From the NCBI GenBank assembly GCA_022834735.1, contig BQKD01000001.1, positions 1,403,659 through 1,467,658 of the forward strand: a stretch of 64,000 bases of DNA. The letters are read 5' to 3'. The DNA comes from Erysipelotrichaceae bacterium OPF54. GTDB lineage: Bacteria > Bacillota_I > Bacilli_A > Erysipelotrichales > Erysipelotrichaceae. Below are positions 11,701 to 20,057 of this stretch, piece after piece. The translations under genes were made by a program, and so were the position numbers. The notes below the pieces were generated by a model. That model saw only the letters and a program-made list of their open reading frames with translations. It did no database searches and was not told where the DNA came from. Position 1 is the stretch's first letter. Each line of letters opens with the position of its first letter.

Positions 11701-14700
11701 GGTTCTGCTGTGCAATATGATACCGATACAATTGAATACACATTGAATGTGGAAGATCACGATGGAGAATTAGTCGTTACGCAGAATCCGCCAGAACCAT
11801 TTGTATTTACAAATGATGCCGGACTGAGAATATCAAAACAGCTTATTCCAGGCTCGGGCCAAACATTGGACGAAAATGATTTGAATTACGACTTCCCGTT
11901 TGAAGTTCAATTCTCAGACAATATGGCATCTAAAACTTTGCATGCAAAACGCAATGGAAAAGAGGAAACATTAACCGTAAGTGCAGACGCGAAGGTGAAT
12001 TTCAAATTGAAACATGACGATACTTTGATCATTTATGATATTCCGAAAAATACGGCGTATTCAGTTTCTGAAAATTCAGGCAGCAAATGGATCGACAAAT
12101 ATCTGCAGATCGATACGATCGGAGATTCCAATGGCACATTCTCGAATGGCGTAGAAGCATCTGTGACATTCCGAAATTTAAAACCAAGCACCGATGATGT
12201 CGTGATCTCCGGATTCAAGACAATGGATCCTAATGGCGATCCATACCCGATGCAGGCAGGACTGTATTCCTTCAAGATCTCTGCCGACGGTCAAAGCACG
12301 ACCAGCCGGAATTTGAATAAAGAATCCGAATTTGTGCCAGAAGAAGAGCCATTAGATGGTAGTTCCGAAATCCATCGTTCATTGTTGCCGGAACTTGATA
12401 TCAATGACGATGAAGAGGATCCAGTCGATTCCCAGACGGAAGAACCGGAAATTCCGGCGCCAGCTGATTCCCAGCAGAAACGGAAACTCACAATGATCAG
12501 AAGGGAAGCGGAGACCAAAGCCGCTCCGGAAGATACGCCTCTTCCAGACGATCCGATCGCAAAGAACAATGAATTCGGACGGTTCGAATTTGGAAAGATC
12601 GTATTTACTACACCAGGTATTTATACATATCGAATCGAAGAGCTGCCAAGCGCCATTCCTGGAATGAAACACGATACCCGCATATACAAGGCGGAAATAA
12701 CTGTTGTGGAGGACAACGGAAGCGTGAAGGTTCACTCGATCCAATACCTGGACATGAACAACAATAAGCTTGACAACAATCGAATTGTGTTTGTGAATAC
12801 ATACAGCGAAACACAGAAACCGAAACTGGAGATCCATAAGGAACAATCCCGCAACTTTGAGCCTTTCACACGAGAAACGCAGACCGTTAATGCAGGAGAC
12901 CTCGTTACTTATCGACTAACAGTGATCAATACAGGCGATGCACTCGCTAAGAATGTTATGATCCATGATTCAGTACCGGTTCCGGAAGGAGACGGGGATG
13001 CACAGCTGACCCTGCTCAAAAGCTCATTGATCAATAACGTGACGCTGGATGGCAATAAAATTACCTGGTCGATCGGTGATCTTGCTCCTGGCACATCCTA
13101 CTCCGTCTCTTTCCAGGTACAAGTACCGAAAGTGAAGAGCGCGACGAGCTGGAAAAATATCGCAACAACGACAACAGACAGTCCATTGGATGAAAAACCG
13201 GATCCAAGTGAAGAAGTCACGATCGAGTCGGAGCCAGCCAAACCAGATGTGACCATCCGCAAGTATGAATCCACCCCTCAGAGCGGACGATACGATGGAA
13301 CAGAGTCGCTTGAAGTGAAATCCGGAGAACTCGTCACCTATGATATGATCGTGACCAATTCCGGAAATGAAGACGCGACAAAAGTAGTAGTAACGGATGA
13401 AGTTCCGGATGGTCTGGAGTTTGTTCAGGCATTTGATGGCGGTTCGTATGATGAAACAAATCGTAAGATCACATGGAATGTCGGTACGCTGGCAGCCAAT
13501 GGAGGAACGGCTATCGTTTCGTTCCAGGTCCGGGTACCTGTTGTCAATGAAGATAAAGAATGGCCAAACATCGCCGTTCTCACTCATGATGAAGAAGAGC
13601 CGAAAAACTCGAATGAAGTGAAGATCAATACGATCGTCAAGAATCTGGAAATCGAAAAGCTCCAGGCCATCAACCATGGACCGTTGACAAAAGATCTGCA
13701 GGCCGTGAAAGCGGGCGATGTCGTTACCTACGCCCTCCATATAACAAATCCTGGAGATCATACGATTGACAATGCTTCCGTTCGGGATACTGTACCGGAC
13801 GGACTGGAGCTGATCCTCAGTTCGATCAAAGGTGGCAACTACAATCCGGAGACTCATGAAATAACTTGGGAACTTGGTGTAGTTGAGGCACAGAAAGAAA
13901 AACAGGTGATATTCAGCGTCCGGGTACCGAAAGTAGATCAGAAAACAAGCTGGAAAAATATCGCCACGCTGATCTATGACAACGAAAAGCCAAAAGACTC
14001 GAACGAAGTAGTGGTCGGTACGGATCTGCCGAACCTGACCATTGTCAAAGACCAGAAACTGGCTGCGGATCCGGATTACACATTCGAAAAACGGACCGGA
14101 CAGACTGGCGACACGCTGACCTACCGGCTGACCGTCACGAACACTGGAACGGCCACAGCCAGAGATGTCGTGATCGAAGATACGATCCCGACAGCCGAGC
14201 TCATGGAAACACCATTGTTCCTCCGCTTTGTAAGTGCCAGCGACAATGGGGAATTTAATGAGCGCACCCAGACGATCACATGGTCGATCGGCGACGTGGC
14301 ACCAGGCCAATCGAGATCCGTGACCTTTACGGTAACGATTCCTGGTGTGAAACAGAATACGCTCTGGATCAACAAAGCCTATACCCATTATGAAAACAAC
14401 CCGGACAATCCAGACGAAGGCGAGCCGAAAGACATCCCGTCCAACGAGGTCAAAGTCGATACGATGGTCCCTGCCGTGATCCTGGAGAAAGAGCATAAGC
14501 TCAATGACGGCGACCGGGTAACCAGCCTTCTGCACGGCAACGCGCAGGATACGGTAACGTATTATCTGAAAGCGACCAACACAAGCATGGCAACAGCCCA
14601 TGATGTCTGGATCAAAGACACGATCCCGACCCATGAAAACGGAGCGCTCGTTCTGAAAGAGGTCGATGAAACGTATGCGCACGAACTGAATGAAGAAACA

Positions 14701-16203
14701 GGAGAAATTGTCTGGAAGATCGGTGATCTGGCACCAGGCGAAGAAAAAGAAGTCTGGTTCAGCGTAACTGTGCCGGAAGTCCAAGAAGCGACACGCTGGC
14801 GCAATATCGCATCCGTCAGTCATCAGGAAGATCCGACCGTGCCGCGCGAGGAAATCGAAACGCCGCCAGTCGAGGTAGAAGTTCTTGTACCGGAACTCGA
14901 AATTGTCAAACGGCAGGCGAAGAACGACGGTTCGCTCACGCAAGGTCTCATCCAGGCCAATGCCGGCGATACGATCACTTATGCGATCGAAGTAACCAAT
15001 ACTGGAACAGGACCGGCACAGAACATCGTCGTCGAAGATATCGTTCCGGAAGGACTGGAGCTTGTGAACGGCTCAATCAGCGATCAGGGCCAGAACCGGG
15101 GAGGAAAGATTACCTGGAACATGGCCTCTCTGGAAGCAGGAAAGGCAAAAACGTTCACATTCAAGGTCAAGGTACCGTCTGTCAAGGAGTACACCCGCTG
15201 GGCCAATGTCGCCACCGTATCCGATGAAGACGATCCGGACCCGAAACCGACCCCTCCGGTCGAAGTGGAAACAGAAGCACCGCATCTGACTGTCGAAAAA
15301 TCGCAGAAACGCAACGAAGGCAACCGCACCAAAGACAAGCTTTCTGTAGTCGGAAAAGATCGTGTCACGTACTTTATCAAAGTGACGAATGACGGTCAGG
15401 CCGACGCGAAAGATGTCGTCGTCAGCGATGTCGTTCCGGAAGGACTGATCCTGGTCGATGGCAGTGTTTCTGACAGCGGACTTGTCGAAAAAGGCGTTAT
15501 CTCCTGGCAGCTGGGAACACTGGCAGCCGGCGCTTCAAGAACCGTTTCCTTCGCAGTCGACGTACCGGAAAGCGAAGGCGTATGGAAAAATATTGCTGAA
15601 GCGATCGAATCGACCCATCCAAAAGAACCGACCCCGTCCAACGAGGTGGAGATCGATACGCCAAAAGAAGAGCCGAATATCACGATCGAGAAGCTGCAGG
15701 CGCAAAATGACGCCCAACCATCGAAAACGCGGATCAAAGCCCGCGTAGACGACACGATCACCTATGTGCTGCGTGTGCAGAACCGCGGCAAGGAAACGGT
15801 ACGGGATATCGTAGTCAAAGACGCCATTCCGCAAGGACTGCGTTTCGTATCCGGATCCATCTCGAAAGAGGGAACGATCGAAAATGGCGTTGTGAGCTGG
15901 AAGATCGAAGAGCTCGCACCAGATCAGATCGTTGATCTGACCTTCCAGGTCAAGGTGCCTGTAGTCACCCGCAACAGTGCCTGGATCAATGTTGGTGTGC
16001 TGATCCATGACGACAAGCAGACACCTTCCAACGAAGTGACTGTTTCGATCGAACCGGAAACACCAGCCTCTTCGAAAAACGGCAAACCGACCAGTCCAAA
16101 TACTGCAGCAGAAACGAACCATATGATATGGCTGGGCGCTCTGATGATCAGCGTGCTCGTGCTTGCCGTACTTTGGAAAAGAAAAAAGAATATAAGTCAT
16201 TGA
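5716..16203 (+). CDS. Giant sortase-type surface protein with fibro-slime, pilin-isopeptide and DUF11 repeats
   Basis: 3495 aa. The N-terminus is a signal peptide (basic start, LLKRLISMSLCIGMAGGQLL core, IQAEE cleavage region near residue 40). A fibro-slime/PA14-like domain lies near residues 590-680, with FYGDDDLFVFL followed by VDLGGVHSS. About nine Ig-like repeats between residues 760 and 2360 show the pilin isopeptide pattern: P-V-x-K-x-L-x-G-R, F-x-F-x-I, Y-x-Y-x-I-x-E and terminal F-x-N-x-Y (starts near 1095, 1242, 1391, 1531, 1669, 1796, 1925 and 2160). In that family Lys-Asn crosslinks form. Eight DUF11 repeats start near 2367, 2509, 2643, 2771, 2918, 3058, 3189 and 3320. The C-terminus has SPNTA, one hydrophobic helix and KRKKNISH, which is a cell-wall sorting signal. 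It is presumably a long adhesin stalk. No sortase gene lies in this window. The first 2-3 kb are clearly AT-richer than flanking genes. Confidence 0.9.
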   Translation: MKWNEIFRTRKLLKRLISMSLCIGMAGGQLLSGIPIQAEEQTDESTYALPTDTKINPNITIQHYYHFPNMDLGNIEEDFGGKDKYYDISQELQLRQYLSGVEASYTGPKPVVVWNTSLRNGKTPSNVSWSLFNNQVDKAYELKRDLDPKNTVKFSDNDKGEVRTIDRLYKLFEDEPVQYLTKPQMRYMNKLYNGSANASAYNANYSLKEVWLKKDSTNKDRIEETDFLVLQAPQMEVDGIMRHDPSKFIFTNNENNANLTKEEKGIHYGEDLNTGKKTVLVTEDMVIRLVFEPTTGTTDIQDVDFFDYDISDGWLYTNKKAADDTAKNNSDASTIPEWTEDDLRNWINQHPNADLVPQSSISIASDTRPYAKMKVSLQSKFPEYKFFTVTNKQGINSSATVFAFGNNNTKTGLGLKEWKGYTLNSANKYNRFGRSKWSQFPDGVNYQGATFDLAEGFNSDGSLKWSEGVNAPAIFSTETQLTGKTVFKGLPKESDSTAENYSLTFSRRGGTYTLQKVNRDDTQTVVADELDLLPPCSGEENTRIRTNEFWPMDAASTFGQDGHDLKFGSKDKQSQRAAYGQTPEGTYAEELLPYSDSYGDHNAYFGMKTQIPFVLEDGYCAPLRYFFYGDDDLFVFLSKTDSQGNIIEGTTKKVVDLGGVHSSYGIFVNLWDFIDDKTDEPIAEQTNEDGTVENIYAFKKKNVTANSRVSENETENSSDTKQNYVLSIFYTERGASGSSCYMRFSIPFEGLSMEETAMNGQIQVEKEVRYSLQNEEPSTENQDQYVYQLTLQNPEGEDLNNQYEILIYNLDENGNRKEGEVSRGYIAPNGTFRITNKQQALITGLPRSGPDDNLSTSKYKGYYYEVKELGTYDKTYTNSDYSESDDTNLKNLRPISPNTSTTFLSGTIEKGLDLEQGKYQEGYAFSSLIKDQNYVRFINAEDPGVIKLKKVVDPQIETDTDFTFNITLTNAETSIKTLPYILNRANPSQGQSDQELGTKTSDEGKEGQFEFKLKKDDELILYNLPVGTKYEIKEAQAKTASEQFEVKEIQFSGKYVPDGETNSKSVVRGIIQASTDNTKPEIGVTFVNEYHKIAEVNIPVQKFVTGEAFAGDESYTFEITSDTEGAPMPEKTQINVAGLVQDNGTAMIAADNVYKAEGQFGPIVFDDTMESGKYTYTIHEIAGKEDNVLYDVNKYHVTVKAVIGDDGTVTVESITAIDDAGNPIGDPLNDLIFVNDKVQPVQVNIPVEKIFNGRNITDQDVFTFRISEEEMSNNPKRLNALLKEKKNTIDVKQGENGELNGNFTLGDFGLEDVGKTYKFLIDEVVGSKPLDQVEYDTHKELIALTFTLEPTADNASQHIVSHLTLSSEENTPKITENNPITFTNTYHAVDQIVIPVQKVLHGRNLTDDDRFVFEISAEANTPMPEQTRLTIAKNDLLKNSENIAQKQFIIPLTDEHIKTGDNATYTYTIKELKGNDTNIQYDVATTYTITVKASNTTENGITSTIAVVDENGERQEPAIAKFENTHYEPISASIPIRKVLNGREEEAGDIFTFQIRGNDDASQAKIKTPSKVDINLSKENTNQFNIGEFTLEDVDKEYRFVLEEQKGDIEQLDYDTSKITVKVTFELKDTDDGSKTIVPVIQRVEGENPAIDAENPVVFTNTYRPTGTLKIPVTKTLEGRSFTNGDRFLFEITGEEGAPLPAQTILSVLPTTEASVESLFGPITYTEENVGNTYLYTVKEISTGLSGIKYDEAKYEVKVNVTKNDKGEIIPNAIYNNGTINVNEIKFVNHYDPEVVVKLPVMKTLEGRTMTDSDKFVFDLNGEGSAPMPEHNQVTVQGKGDHTAATTFDPIVFKNEGTYKYRITEHQGSIEHIQYSKVEYTVTVNIAKDPVSGALTSSYSMVSSAAPDVTSDTAAFVNVYQPSGTWIPSVTKELLGAELKDQAYSFEMTVTDDGDNVIYQKEAQNSADGSVDFPLVQFNTVGNYTAVIKEEALPAGSAVQYDTDTIEYTLNVEDHDGELVVTQNPPEPFVFTNDAGLRISKQLIPGSGQTLDENDLNYDFPFEVQFSDNMASKTLHAKRNGKEETLTVSADAKVNFKLKHDDTLIIYDIPKNTAYSVSENSGSKWIDKYLQIDTIGDSNGTFSNGVEASVTFRNLKPSTDDVVISGFKTMDPNGDPYPMQAGLYSFKISADGQSTTSRNLNKESEFVPEEEPLDGSSEIHRSLLPELDINDDEEDPVDSQTEEPEIPAPADSQQKRKLTMIRREAETKAAPEDTPLPDDPIAKNNEFGRFEFGKIVFTTPGIYTYRIEELPSAIPGMKHDTRIYKAEITVVEDNGSVKVHSIQYLDMNNNKLDNNRIVFVNTYSETQKPKLEIHKEQSRNFEPFTRETQTVNAGDLVTYRLTVINTGDALAKNVMIHDSVPVPEGDGDAQLTLLKSSLINNVTLDGNKITWSIGDLAPGTSYSVSFQVQVPKVKSATSWKNIATTTTDSPLDEKPDPSEEVTIESEPAKPDVTIRKYESTPQSGRYDGTESLEVKSGELVTYDMIVTNSGNEDATKVVVTDEVPDGLEFVQAFDGGSYDETNRKITWNVGTLAANGGTAIVSFQVRVPVVNEDKEWPNIAVLTHDEEEPKNSNEVKINTIVKNLEIEKLQAINHGPLTKDLQAVKAGDVVTYALHITNPGDHTIDNASVRDTVPDGLELILSSIKGGNYNPETHEITWELGVVEAQKEKQVIFSVRVPKVDQKTSWKNIATLIYDNEKPKDSNEVVVGTDLPNLTIVKDQKLAADPDYTFEKRTGQTGDTLTYRLTVTNTGTATARDVVIEDTIPTAELMETPLFLRFVSASDNGEFNERTQTITWSIGDVAPGQSRSVTFTVTIPGVKQNTLWINKAYTHYENNPDNPDEGEPKDIPSNEVKVDTMVPAVILEKEHKLNDGDRVTSLLHGNAQDTVTYYLKATNTSMATAHDVWIKDTIPTHENGALVLKEVDETYAHELNEETGEIVWKIGDLAPGEEKEVWFSVTVPEVQEATRWRNIASVSHQEDPTVPREEIETPPVEVEVLVPELEIVKRQAKNDGSLTQGLIQANAGDTITYAIEVTNTGTGPAQNIVVEDIVPEGLELVNGSISDQGQNRGGKITWNMASLEAGKAKTFTFKVKVPSVKEYTRWANVATVSDEDDPDPKPTPPVEVETEAPHLTVEKSQKRNEGNRTKDKLSVVGKDRVTYFIKVTNDGQADAKDVVVSDVVPEGLILVDGSVSDSGLVEKGVISWQLGTLAAGASRTVSFAVDVPESEGVWKNIAEAIESTHPKEPTPSNEVEIDTPKEEPNITIEKLQAQNDAQPSKTRIKARVDDTITYVLRVQNRGKETVRDIVVKDAIPQGLRFVSGSISKEGTIENGVVSWKIEELAPDQIVDLTFQVKVPVVTRNSAWINVGVLIHDDKQTPSNEVTVSIEPETPASSKNGKPTSPNTAAETNHMIWLGALMISVLVLAVLWKRKKNISH

Positions 16204-16216
16204 TATATTCCTAAAG

Positions 16217-16250
16217 AGGAAGCAGGGATTCATTGAACTGCTTCCTTTTG
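16217..16250 (+). terminator. Terminator after the surface-protein gene
   Basis: AGGAAGCAG (16217-16225) pairs with CTGCTTCCT (16238-16246), followed by TTTTG. Confidence 0.85.
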
Positions 16251-16366
16251 TGCGTTTATTAATAGGGATGAGAATCAGGTATAGTAAAAGGCACCTGTCT
16301 GTGAGATCCTTCCCGCAAACAAGCGCCCTTTTTCTTTCAGCCTATCGGAATGTTTGTCTTCAGAAA

Positions 16367-17202
16367 TTATGCAGTCTTTGATCGTTTTTGGAAGAATGCC
16401 TTGATCGAAGACAAAGGCAGTTCCATGATACTGGCAATTTCTTCAAAAGACATGCCTTTTGCATGCAGTTTGCGCATCATGTTTTCCCGCTCTTCTGCCC
16501 GGCCTTCCGCAAGACCTTCTCTGCGCGACTGCTCTTTCTATAGCCTTTCGGCCTCATTCATGATATCGCACATAATTTTCACTCCTTCCGGGTCTTTTTT
16601 TAAATACTTTACGATTTCTCTAAGCTCATCATAATACATCTGGTCCGGATCTGTACAATGAAAATCATGCATCAGCTTTCCGAACGCGTCATCGTTTCGA
16701 TACTGTCCGTTCACGAACCGGATGGCCGCTTTCCTGCTCAGCAGACGCTGTCCTTTTGGATCGAACCATTTGTAGTCGTAATACGGCTCGTATCCTTTTT
16801 CCATATCCTTTCTGGTCAGGAAAATGACCCACGTGTCTTTCAGGCTTTCGAATTTTTCATTCGTCTTCATGCGCTGGGCAATGAGCGTGCTGCTGTAGAC
16901 GATCGCTCTTTCATTCAAAGAGCGGCCTTCGTTTTCGATCTCGATATCGTAGATATTGTTTTCAGTATCTTCGATGAACAGATCATAGCGCACATGCCGG
17001 AAGAGAGGAAAGCCCCTTTTTGCTTCCATGCCGTATCGGGCTACTTTCAGATCTTTTTTCCGGTCACGATGCGGGCCACCAGTTCCACAGCCTCTTCGCT
17101 TCTGGAAAACGCTTCGAACATGAAAAAGTCGCTGAACAAAGTGAACCGTTCGATCATCGGATCGTATTCTTCGTTTGTTTCCGAGGATTTATCGTGTTTC
17201 AA
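16367..17202 (-). pseudogene. PD-(D/E)XK (Rpn/PDDEXK_2-type) nuclease-family protein, frameshifted and stop-interrupted
   Basis: Read on the minus strand from TTG at 17202, which has AAAGGAGG six bases upstream. The first 50 codons (KHDKSSETNEEYDPMIERFT...) end at a TGA just after a run of six A residues near 17051. Sequence homologous to the rest of the protein resumes in another frame as KKDLKVARYGMEAKRGF, consistent with loss of one base. The central part (VRYDLFIEDTENNIYDIEIEN) has the D...ExE nuclease core typical of this family. A second lesion is an in-frame TAG at 16538-16540. The same frame then continues for 56 codons of a normal family tail (EGLAEGRAEERENMMRKLH) to a TAA at 16367. 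Members are often mobile-element-linked recombination nucleases. Two independent lesions make it non-functional. Confidence 0.8.
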
Positions 17203-17363
17203 TGAAGTCCTCCTTTCCAGAGAGATCTGAAGACCCCTCGCTTTTATATACGTAACTGGAAGAGGATAGTGGACTTTTTTTCTGAAAATCCGATTATTTC
17301 ACATTATATTTATAGAAATGATTAGCATTCGGCTTATGTAGTTAAAAGAATAAAAAGGAAATC

Positions 17364-17410
17364 AAAAAAAGCTGAAACAGCCTAGCCATTGAACGACCAA
17401 ACTGTTCAGC
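17364..17410 (-). terminator. Terminator of the Bce-like operon
   Basis: On the minus strand GCTGAACAG pairs with CTGTTTCAGC (one bulge) and is followed by seven T residues. It lies just downstream of the permease stop. Confidence 0.7.
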
Positions 17411-17423
17411 ATGATGGATCCAT

Positions 17424-19253
17424 CTATACTGTTCTTCTATTCAGCAGCGTACTTTCCACTGCGCAAATGCACAACAGATCGCATAGGATCATCAGCACCA
17501 GGATCACCAGATTGCTTAGCACAAACACCATGCCCAGCGGCTCTTGCGCGATCTTGGAAAGCGCTGTGAGCGAAAAGAAGGAAGAGACGCACATGATCAC
17601 AAAATCCAGCCCGAACTGGAACGAGCATTCCATGATGATCGAATGCTTCAGCACCGAACGGTCCATACCGATCTTCTGCAGCAGAGAATACGCTTCGATA
17701 TCCTCGAACGAATCGTTGTACTGCTTGATGAAAAGGATCGAGCATGCCGCGATCAAAAACACGATAAACAGGAATACGCAGAACGTGAAGATCGTATTCA
17801 GCCATAAATACGATGAATTGTCTTCATCCATCCTGAAAATTCCCGCAACCAGCGGATCGTCCGTACTGAGCGGCAGATCCGCATCTTCCTTGGCGAATTT
17901 GTAGTTGTACAGGTAGAGCCGGTCGCTTTGCCCAAAAGCCCGATCAAACAAGACATCGCCGATCACATACACCGGCACTTCCATCTTGTCCTGCATGAAG
18001 CCAAGAACAGCCGTACGCACATCCTCGATACATTGCAGATGAACGCCATCCAGTTCGGTCGAAAAACTGCCCGGATCCGTATAGAGAGAAATGATCATCC
18101 CTTTGCTCAGAAGCACGCATTCGTTTTCCTTGAATGCCGGAAGATCGAAATCAGACACGCTCGAATAGGGAACGAACAGCTGTTCGTTCGCCTCAGCCAC
18201 CGGCACGACCGTATGCATCTGCGATTCAGGCAGTCTGGCATCAAAGTACGCCTCGGCATCCCCGTCCATGCTCATGATCTGCACATCGTACTGCATCGAA
18301 TACTGCTGTATCGCCGAGATCCGGTTGTTCAAAGTGAAACCGCATCCCAGCGCAGTCACCGCACAAATGAGCAGGATACAGACCATCGCAAAAGAGCGGT
18401 AGTTCTGCCTCATCCGGAACACCAGACCATCCACCCACAGCAGGCGCCGGTGCGCATACAGGAACTTCTTGTTTTTCTGCATGCTCTGCAGCAGGAACGG
18501 AAGAAATCCGCCAAAGATCCAGTACGTACCGATAATGACACACACCGTCGCGATCATCGCATTGCCCAGCACATCCATCCCGCCATCTTTTACAGCAAAA
18601 TAATACCCCGTACAAAGCACAAGACATCCCGCCAGCGCCTTGAGAACGAGAAAACGCCCATGTTCCTTCAGCTTTTCGTTCTGCTTCGAAGCCGATAGCA
18701 GATCGCGCACGCTGCTTTTCCGGATCGAACGCATGCCCCGTAAAGTGATCACACCATAGATAAGCACGAAAAAAAGGCAAGTTTCAAGGACAGCGCGTCC
18801 CGACAGCGAAAATCCGGCCACGATCCCTAAAGCAGACACCTTGACGAAGATCATCGCGAACAAATAGGAAAACAGCGTACCGCTCAGCACACCAGCCACG
18901 ATCGAGATCAGTCCGACCATCATATTTTCCAGCATGTACAGCACGCTGATCCGCGAACTTGTCAGGCCCAGAAAGACATACACGCCAAATTCCTTTTTCT
19001 GGCTTTTTAAAAACACATTCGACGCGTAAGCGATCATGAAAATCATGAAACAGATCAGGACCACCTTCACGACATCGATCAGCATGCCGATCTTCTCCAT
19101 ATTGTCTGCGCTCAGTCCTTCGAGCGAACCCGAGTATTCAAGATTCTCAAAATTGAAAAAGATAAAAACAGTAAAAGCGAGCGACACGACCAAAGCGCCA
19201 TATCGACGCGCATGCAGGACAAAATTCTGCCACGCAAGACGAAACAGGCTCAT
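17424..19253 (-). CDS. BceB-like ABC transporter permease (FtsX domain)
   Basis: 609 aa. The arrangement is typical of peptide-antibiotic BceB/VraG permeases. There is an N-terminal helix (LVVSLAFTVFIFFNF), then FtsX-type helices including VFLKSQKKEFGVYVFLGLTS, which is the conserved cytoplasmic coupling segment. A large soluble extracellular domain spans about residues 310-500 and closing helices end the protein. These permeases detect and remove lantibiotics or bacitracin-like compounds from lipid II cycle intermediates and signal to a partner kinase. The start codon overlaps the ATPase stop by 4 bp (ATGA), so translation is coupled. It is the last gene of a response regulator-kinase-ATPase-permease operon. 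Confidence 0.88.
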   Translation of the reverse strand: MSLFRLAWQNFVLHARRYGALVVSLAFTVFIFFNFENLEYSGSLEGLSADNMEKIGMLIDVVKVVLICFMIFMIAYASNVFLKSQKKEFGVYVFLGLTSSRISVLYMLENMMVGLISIVAGVLSGTLFSYLFAMIFVKVSALGIVAGFSLSGRAVLETCLFFVLIYGVITLRGMRSIRKSSVRDLLSASKQNEKLKEHGRFLVLKALAGCLVLCTGYYFAVKDGGMDVLGNAMIATVCVIIGTYWIFGGFLPFLLQSMQKNKKFLYAHRRLLWVDGLVFRMRQNYRSFAMVCILLICAVTALGCGFTLNNRISAIQQYSMQYDVQIMSMDGDAEAYFDARLPESQMHTVVPVAEANEQLFVPYSSVSDFDLPAFKENECVLLSKGMIISLYTDPGSFSTELDGVHLQCIEDVRTAVLGFMQDKMEVPVYVIGDVLFDRAFGQSDRLYLYNYKFAKEDADLPLSTDDPLVAGIFRMDEDNSSYLWLNTIFTFCVFLFIVFLIAACSILFIKQYNDSFEDIEAYSLLQKIGMDRSVLKHSIIMECSFQFGLDFVIMCVSSFFSLTALSKIAQEPLGMVFVLSNLVILVLMILCDLLCICAVESTLLNRRTV

Positions 19254-20008
19254 CGCAGATCCTTTCCCATCGCCGCCTGCGCATCAAGGATCCGGTTGAA
19301 AAATTCTTTCTGGCTGTCACCTTTATGAAGATGCAGCTCGATCCGGCCATCCTTGAGAACATACACCTCCCTGGCATAGGAAGCGGCGAACGCATCATGC
19401 GTCACCATCACGATCGTCGTATCGTTTTCCTCGTTGATCTTGCTGAAACAGTCCAGCAGATCATGCGACGATCTCGAATCAAGCGCACCCGTCGGCTCAT
19501 CCGCAAAAAGAACAGCCGGCTCCATGATCAGGGCCCGGCACGTCGCCCCGCGCTGCTTCTGTCCTCCCGAAAGCTGATACGGAAATTTATCCAGATGCCC
19601 GGAAAGCCCGAACTGCGCAGCCAGACGCTTTCCTTTTTTCAGTGCCAGGGACGCTTTCGCGCCATTCAAAGTCAGCGGAAGCACGATGTTGTCAAGCAGA
19701 GACATCGAATCGAGCAGGGAATAATCCTGGAACACGAATCCGATTCTATCCTTTCTCAGCTTCGAAAGCTCTTTTTCATTCAGACGCACGATATCCTTGC
19801 CGTCAAGCCGGATCGCCCCTCTGGTCGGCCTGTCGATCGACGAGATCATATTGAGTAAGGTCGTCTTTCCCGAACCGCTCGGCCCCATGATCGCCACAAA
19901 ATCACCCTGAAAGATCGTCAGGCTGATATCATTGAGCACCGGCAGTCCGTACCCGTGGCTTTCGTATATCTTCTGCACATGTTCCACTTCAAGAATTGGT
20001 TTCTTCAT
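19250..20008 (-). CDS. BceA-like ABC transporter ATP-binding protein
   Basis: 252 aa from the ATG at 20006-20008, chosen because GGAGG lies 8 bases upstream. The nearby ATG at 20014 is only 2 bases from that site. It has Walker A GPSGSGKT, Q-loop FVFQDYSLLDS, signature LSGGQKQR, Walker B VLFADEPTGALDS and switch His MVTHD. It belongs to the macrolide/peptide exporter (MacB/LolD/BceA) ATPase group and powers the overlapping permease. The residues after the signature read GATCRAL instead of the usual VAIARAL, a small deviation. It begins about 49 bp after the kinase gene. Confidence 0.92.
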   Translation of the reverse strand: MKKPILEVEHVQKIYESHGYGLPVLNDISLTIFQGDFVAIMGPSGSGKTTLLNMISSIDRPTRGAIRLDGKDIVRLNEKELSKLRKDRIGFVFQDYSLLDSMSLLDNIVLPLTLNGAKASLALKKGKRLAAQFGLSGHLDKFPYQLSGGQKQRGATCRALIMEPAVLFADEPTGALDSRSSHDLLDCFSKINEENDTTIVMVTHDAFAASYAREVYVLKDGRIELHLHKGDSQKEFFNRILDAQAAMGKDLR

Positions 20009-20057
20009 ATCCATTTCCTCCTGCATTCCAGTGTAAAGGAAACGAAGGCTCCTATCC

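Noticed and set aside
13024..14943. 639-codon open frame antisense to the DUF11 repeats
   Set aside because: It mirrors the repeat periodicity of the surface protein on the other strand, has no ribosome site, and its product is rich in Phe/Arg/Asp without any fold signature.
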